From the NCBI GenBank assembly GCA_002914845.1, contig JXTC01000025.1:1556947-1620946 (forward strand): a stretch of DNA of 64,000 nucleotides, read 5' to 3'. Shown here one piece after another: positions 60,861 through 64,000 of this stretch. The stretch comes from Trema orientale. Lineage: Eukaryota > Streptophyta > Magnoliopsida > Rosales > Cannabaceae. The position numbers and the translations under genes were made by a program. Within the stretch, counting starts at the first letter, position 1. Each line of letters begins with the position of its first letter. Below the pieces are notes generated by a model. That model was not told the origin of the DNA, made no database searches, and saw only the letters and a program-made list of their open reading frames with translations.

Positions 60861-62305
60861 GAGAAAAGGACATGGATATGACTAGTTTGGCCCCTAATTG
60901 ATATTTTTAGAACTTGCAAGTTTTTTTGACATGGATAGGACTAACTTTTTGACTTTTGTGGGACTTCATGGAGAGAGAAATAAAAATATTCTAAAATTGC
61001 CATTTTTGTCATTTCTTTCTTATCTTTTATTTCTTCTATTTCTTTTACGCTATTTCACTTCATTTTCTCCATTATTGTAGTATTCTTTCTCTCTTCCTCT
61101 CCGCTATCTTTTGTCCATATCAAAGTTTTAAGAAACTAGAAACAAATCAAAGCTTGTTTGTTAGATATTGGGGAGCTTTGGTATTTTAGGGTAAGGTAAA
61201 ATATATATTCTATTGAACGAAAGCATTGATATTCTTTCATAATGACTTATCAACGTTTTGAATGAGGTCTATAATAGTGATCTAGAAATTATTGTGCCGA
61301 AATAATCATTTTTTTTGTTAAACTATTTATCTTCTTTGTAATAGTGATCTAGATATCGCAGGTCAAGTAGTCCTTGATCACGTGGTCAAGTAGTTCATGA
61401 CCTCATGGCAAGAATTACTTGACCTGTGGTTAAGTACTACTTGACGTGGTGTCAAAGACTACCTATTTGGCCCCAAGTCATGTAATAGTCAAGTAGTACT
61501 TGACCTAAGGGTCAAGAATGACTATTTGATCTGAAGCAGTAGCCAACAAAAATATAAATAGGGACTTAGATGAGCTATTCTTCTTTGGTAATAGGGACTT
61601 AGATATGAACTTTCTCATCCTTCCCACCGACGTCATGGCTAAAGATTTTACCAACTCCTTATATTTGGCTGGCCTAGTTTTTGCCATTCTATGACTTTTT
61701 GTGCTCATTTAAATGAGAAGAATCAATCAAAGAGGTAAAATACTAACTTCGGTGAAAGTTTTTGGAGGTTAAGGGCAATTTTCGTAGTCGGATCTAAAAA
61801 ACTCTGCATACTTAATGACAAATAAACTACAGTCTAGGTTGAAAAATGAAAAAACAAATATTAAGTTAAATTAACTAAATAAACTGACCGAGTAAACAAC
61901 ATATCAAGTTTTACTTGACCTAAGATCAAGTACCCCAAGTCAGGTAAATGATTCATGACTTCATGTAATTAAAAATTTGTCGTAAGGTCAAGATCCACTT
62001 GACCCAAGGTTAAGAAGTATTTGATTTTAGGTCAAGCCGATCTTAACCTTTTATAAGGTCAAATGGAACTTGACCTTTGCTGAGATCAAGTAGAGAGAAA
62101 TTTACGGGGAATTATGTGAGATGGGGTCATGTCAATCAAGGTTAATATCAGTTTTTCTGTGATGTTAGCTAAGAGTTTAGTTATGGCATTTTAGTCTTTT
62201 AACTTGCGCGGGTCTCAATGTTTGATCCTACAAAACTTATTATTGGAGTTGGTCCTAAAAATGTCCATAAAGGTTGAAAAAGAGTCCTATCCACGTCCTT
62301 TTCTC
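60861..62305. mobile_element. Mutator-type fold-back element, M2-related, 1.4 kb
   Basis: Ends GAGAAAAGGACATGGATATG and (reverse complement) GAGAAAAGGACGTGGATAGG match each other and the M2 copies. The flanks AAATGACTT (60852-60860) and AAATGAGTT (62306-62314) form a 9-bp target duplication with one difference. The interior carries an array of GGTCAAG/CTTGACC words at 61355-62105. The minus-strand frame at 61505-61708 has no recognised similarity. No transposase is present. Confidence 0.75.
61355..62105. repeat. GGTCAAGTA/TACTTGACC inverted-repeat array
   Basis: By eye there are 14 TTGAC or GTCAA words in two clusters (61355-61530 and 61915-62105), most of them followed or preceded by the C/G that completes TTGACC. 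Many are paired as short palindromes, for example GTCAAGTAGTACTTGACC near 61490. TTGACC matches the W-box core bound by WRKY factors. Confidence 0.75.
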
Positions 62306-62320
62306 AAATGAGTTGGATTA

Positions 62321-62604
62321 AGAAAATTGACCTGGGTAGTACTAATTTGGCACAAAATGACTTTTTTAGTAGTATTTTTCAAATTGACATTTCTAGTAGT
62401 GCCACGAACTATGTGATAAGGAATTATACAATTTGTGACTATAAAATTATAACTTTTTCATAACTAATCAATAGTCACAAATTGTGTAACCCTTTGTCAT
62501 ACATGATCACAAAATACTGAAATGCTACTAGAAAAGTCATTTTTTCAAAATACTCGTAAAAAAGTCATTTTAGTCATAATTAGTACTATTTATGTCAATT
62601 TCTC
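62321..62604. mobile_element. Mutator-type MITE, family M3 small copy
   Basis: 284 bp. Ends AGAAAATTGACCTGGGTAGT and (reverse complement) GAGAAATTGACATAAATAGT stay related for about 70 bp. The flanks GTTGGATTA (62312-62320) and GTTAGATTA (62605-62613) are a 9-bp duplication with one difference. The interior has a second inverted pair, CAATTTGTGACTAT / ATAGTCACAAATTG, around 62440-62485. Confidence 0.82.
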
Positions 62605-62649
62605 GTTAGATTACCTAGCTCATTTTTGGTTCAACCCACAAAAAAATAG

Positions 62650-63030
62650 GGTTTCTAACACTTTCACCTATAAAAACAAAAATGAATCATAAAAATATGG
62701 AGATCAGGTTTTTTTTTTTTCCTAATTTTCGTACTGTTTTTATTAGAAAATATTACTTTTTAAAAAGTTTTTAGAAAATATACTATTTTTAAAATGGTTA
62801 CTAGTTACTACTTTTTGAAAAATTAGTTACCGATTACCAGTTTTCAGTTATTTACCACTTGTAAATACTTTTGTTACTAGTTACTAGTACTCGAAAACTG
62901 GATACTAGTTATTAGTTACTATTTTAAAAAAATGATATTTTTCTAAATATTTTTTAAAAAAATGAAAATTTTCTAATAAACAGGTACCGAATCTAAAAAA
63001 ACGCAACCGATTATATTTTTCAATTTTTTT
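62650..63030. mobile_element. Fold-back element F1, copy 2
   Basis: A diverged copy of 44361-44733: the same left edge GGGTTTCTA, arms with TTTTTATTAGAAAA and ATTTTTCTAAATATTTTTT, and a core of GTTACTAGTTACTA-type palindromes. The arms pair with each other over about 100 bp with mismatches. Confidence 0.65.
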
Positions 63031-64000
63031 TTCCTAAAAATATCATATAAGGCCTAATTTAAATATATATATATATGTATATGAAGGATGCTTTCCATGC
63101 CACCTCCTTCATTTTATTGCTATAAATACTACTCTTTTATACTTTTAAAAGAGTAAATATTGCCATTCGATTAATCTGGTGAAAGAATTATTTGAGTGAA
63201 TTTTTACATTAGCTTCGTAATTCTGCTTCCATAAGCGGTATTTACCCAATAACCAAAAAAAAAAAAAAAAATCCCATTTAGTTAGAATTGTTAAAAGTAG
63301 ACAAATACATTATATTAAAGCATGTTTACATACATATCTGTTTTTTAATAAATTCGTATCCATTTTTATGGCCCTTTTTGGAGAAATGTATACTACATAT
63401 ATTTTATACATAAAATATGTACAAAAAATAGGTATGAAAAAATGGTTATTAATGAAATATAAAACAAAACAACGGGTATTGAGAATAAATTTCATGTTAG
63501 AATTTTATCGGTACAAGTGGTGCTCCCCTACACCACAAGGAAATTAAGTTGGGAGTCATTTATAGTACTTGATTTTACCCTTTTTTTTATCGGTTAGGTT
63601 TTTTTTTTTTTTGAGAGGATTTTATCAGTTATTTTTTAGTTTTAAGTTTGTTTGTAAATTTCATTTATAATCTCTTTTTTGCCAATCTGTTTCCCTAATT
63701 TTCATAGGGTTGAGTTTCAATTAAAGGTTACTTTTAGGATAAATTGCCCAATTTTCTTGGAAGTTTAAATCAACTATTAAACCGCAAATACCTGCCTCAT
63801 AAACTGCTATTTATGAGTCTCTCGCACCTAAGAGCTTTATTATTATTATTATTATTATTATTGAGCTACATATTTATATATTCCTTGGAATTAATCAAAG
63901 TGAGTGTTAAGTAAGTGTAAAAAGTGACAATATGTAATAACGTCACAACTTTAATTACCACAATGTACTAGCGCCACTCTGAAACATTAATGTCACCATA
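63031..64000. other. Intergenic DNA at the right edge
   Basis: AT-rich DNA with a TATATATATATG tract (63066), A and T runs, and an (ATT)n microsatellite (about 63838-63862). No gene is recognised. Confidence 0.4.

Overview
The window is nuclear DNA of a flowering plant. It has AT-rich intergenic DNA, GT-AG introns with T-rich acceptors, a nuclear-type tRNA-Arg, and plant-only protein families (long CDPK, WVD2-like TPX2 protein, fasciclin-like arabinogalactan protein, Mal d 1-associated protein). It is a eudicot, probably a rosid; the species cannot be fixed from the sequence. Assembly gaps lie at 12758-12782 and 39062-39122, with a single N at 44734.

Layout. 1-4300: a broken partial copy of an HscB co-chaperone gene, then the intact six-exon HscB gene (+). 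4330-7473: an intronless 1047-residue PPR gene (-). 7591-7663: tRNA-Arg(TCT). 7930-9518: a decayed RopGAP gene (-). 10379-11391: a spliced frame (-) joining a kinesin-5-tail-like coiled coil to a membrane C-terminus. 12783-21789: an old, broken Copia retrotransposon with both LTRs. 22355-25202: duplicated blocks, short tandem repeats and MITE-like fold-backs. 25409-27430: a two-exon Mal d 1-associated protein gene, followed by a decayed copy of its 3' end. 31405-35114: a seven-exon CDPK of the CPK1/2/20 type. 40521-42685: an eight-exon WVD2-like microtubule protein gene. 44361-46723: a run of fold-back elements. 49028-51458: a two-exon fasciclin-like arabinogalactan protein gene (-). 51800-64000: gene-poor DNA with nested transposons.

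The host genes do not form a pathway. They cover mitochondrial Fe-S cluster assembly (HscB), organelle RNA processing (PPR), calcium signalling (CDPK), microtubule organisation (WVD2-like) and the cell wall (FLA). From memory of the Arabidopsis map, HscB, this PPR gene and FLA17 are consecutive loci (At5g06410, At5g06400, At5g06390), so the window probably keeps an ancestral gene order stretched by transposons.

No clearly new biochemical system was found. The most unusual items are the kinesin-tail/membrane chimera; a clan of Mutator-type fold-back elements, several with 9-bp target duplications; a nest of one element inside another to at least three levels; and a 1.4-kb fold-back element holding an array of GGTCAAG/CTTGACC motifs that look like W-boxes.
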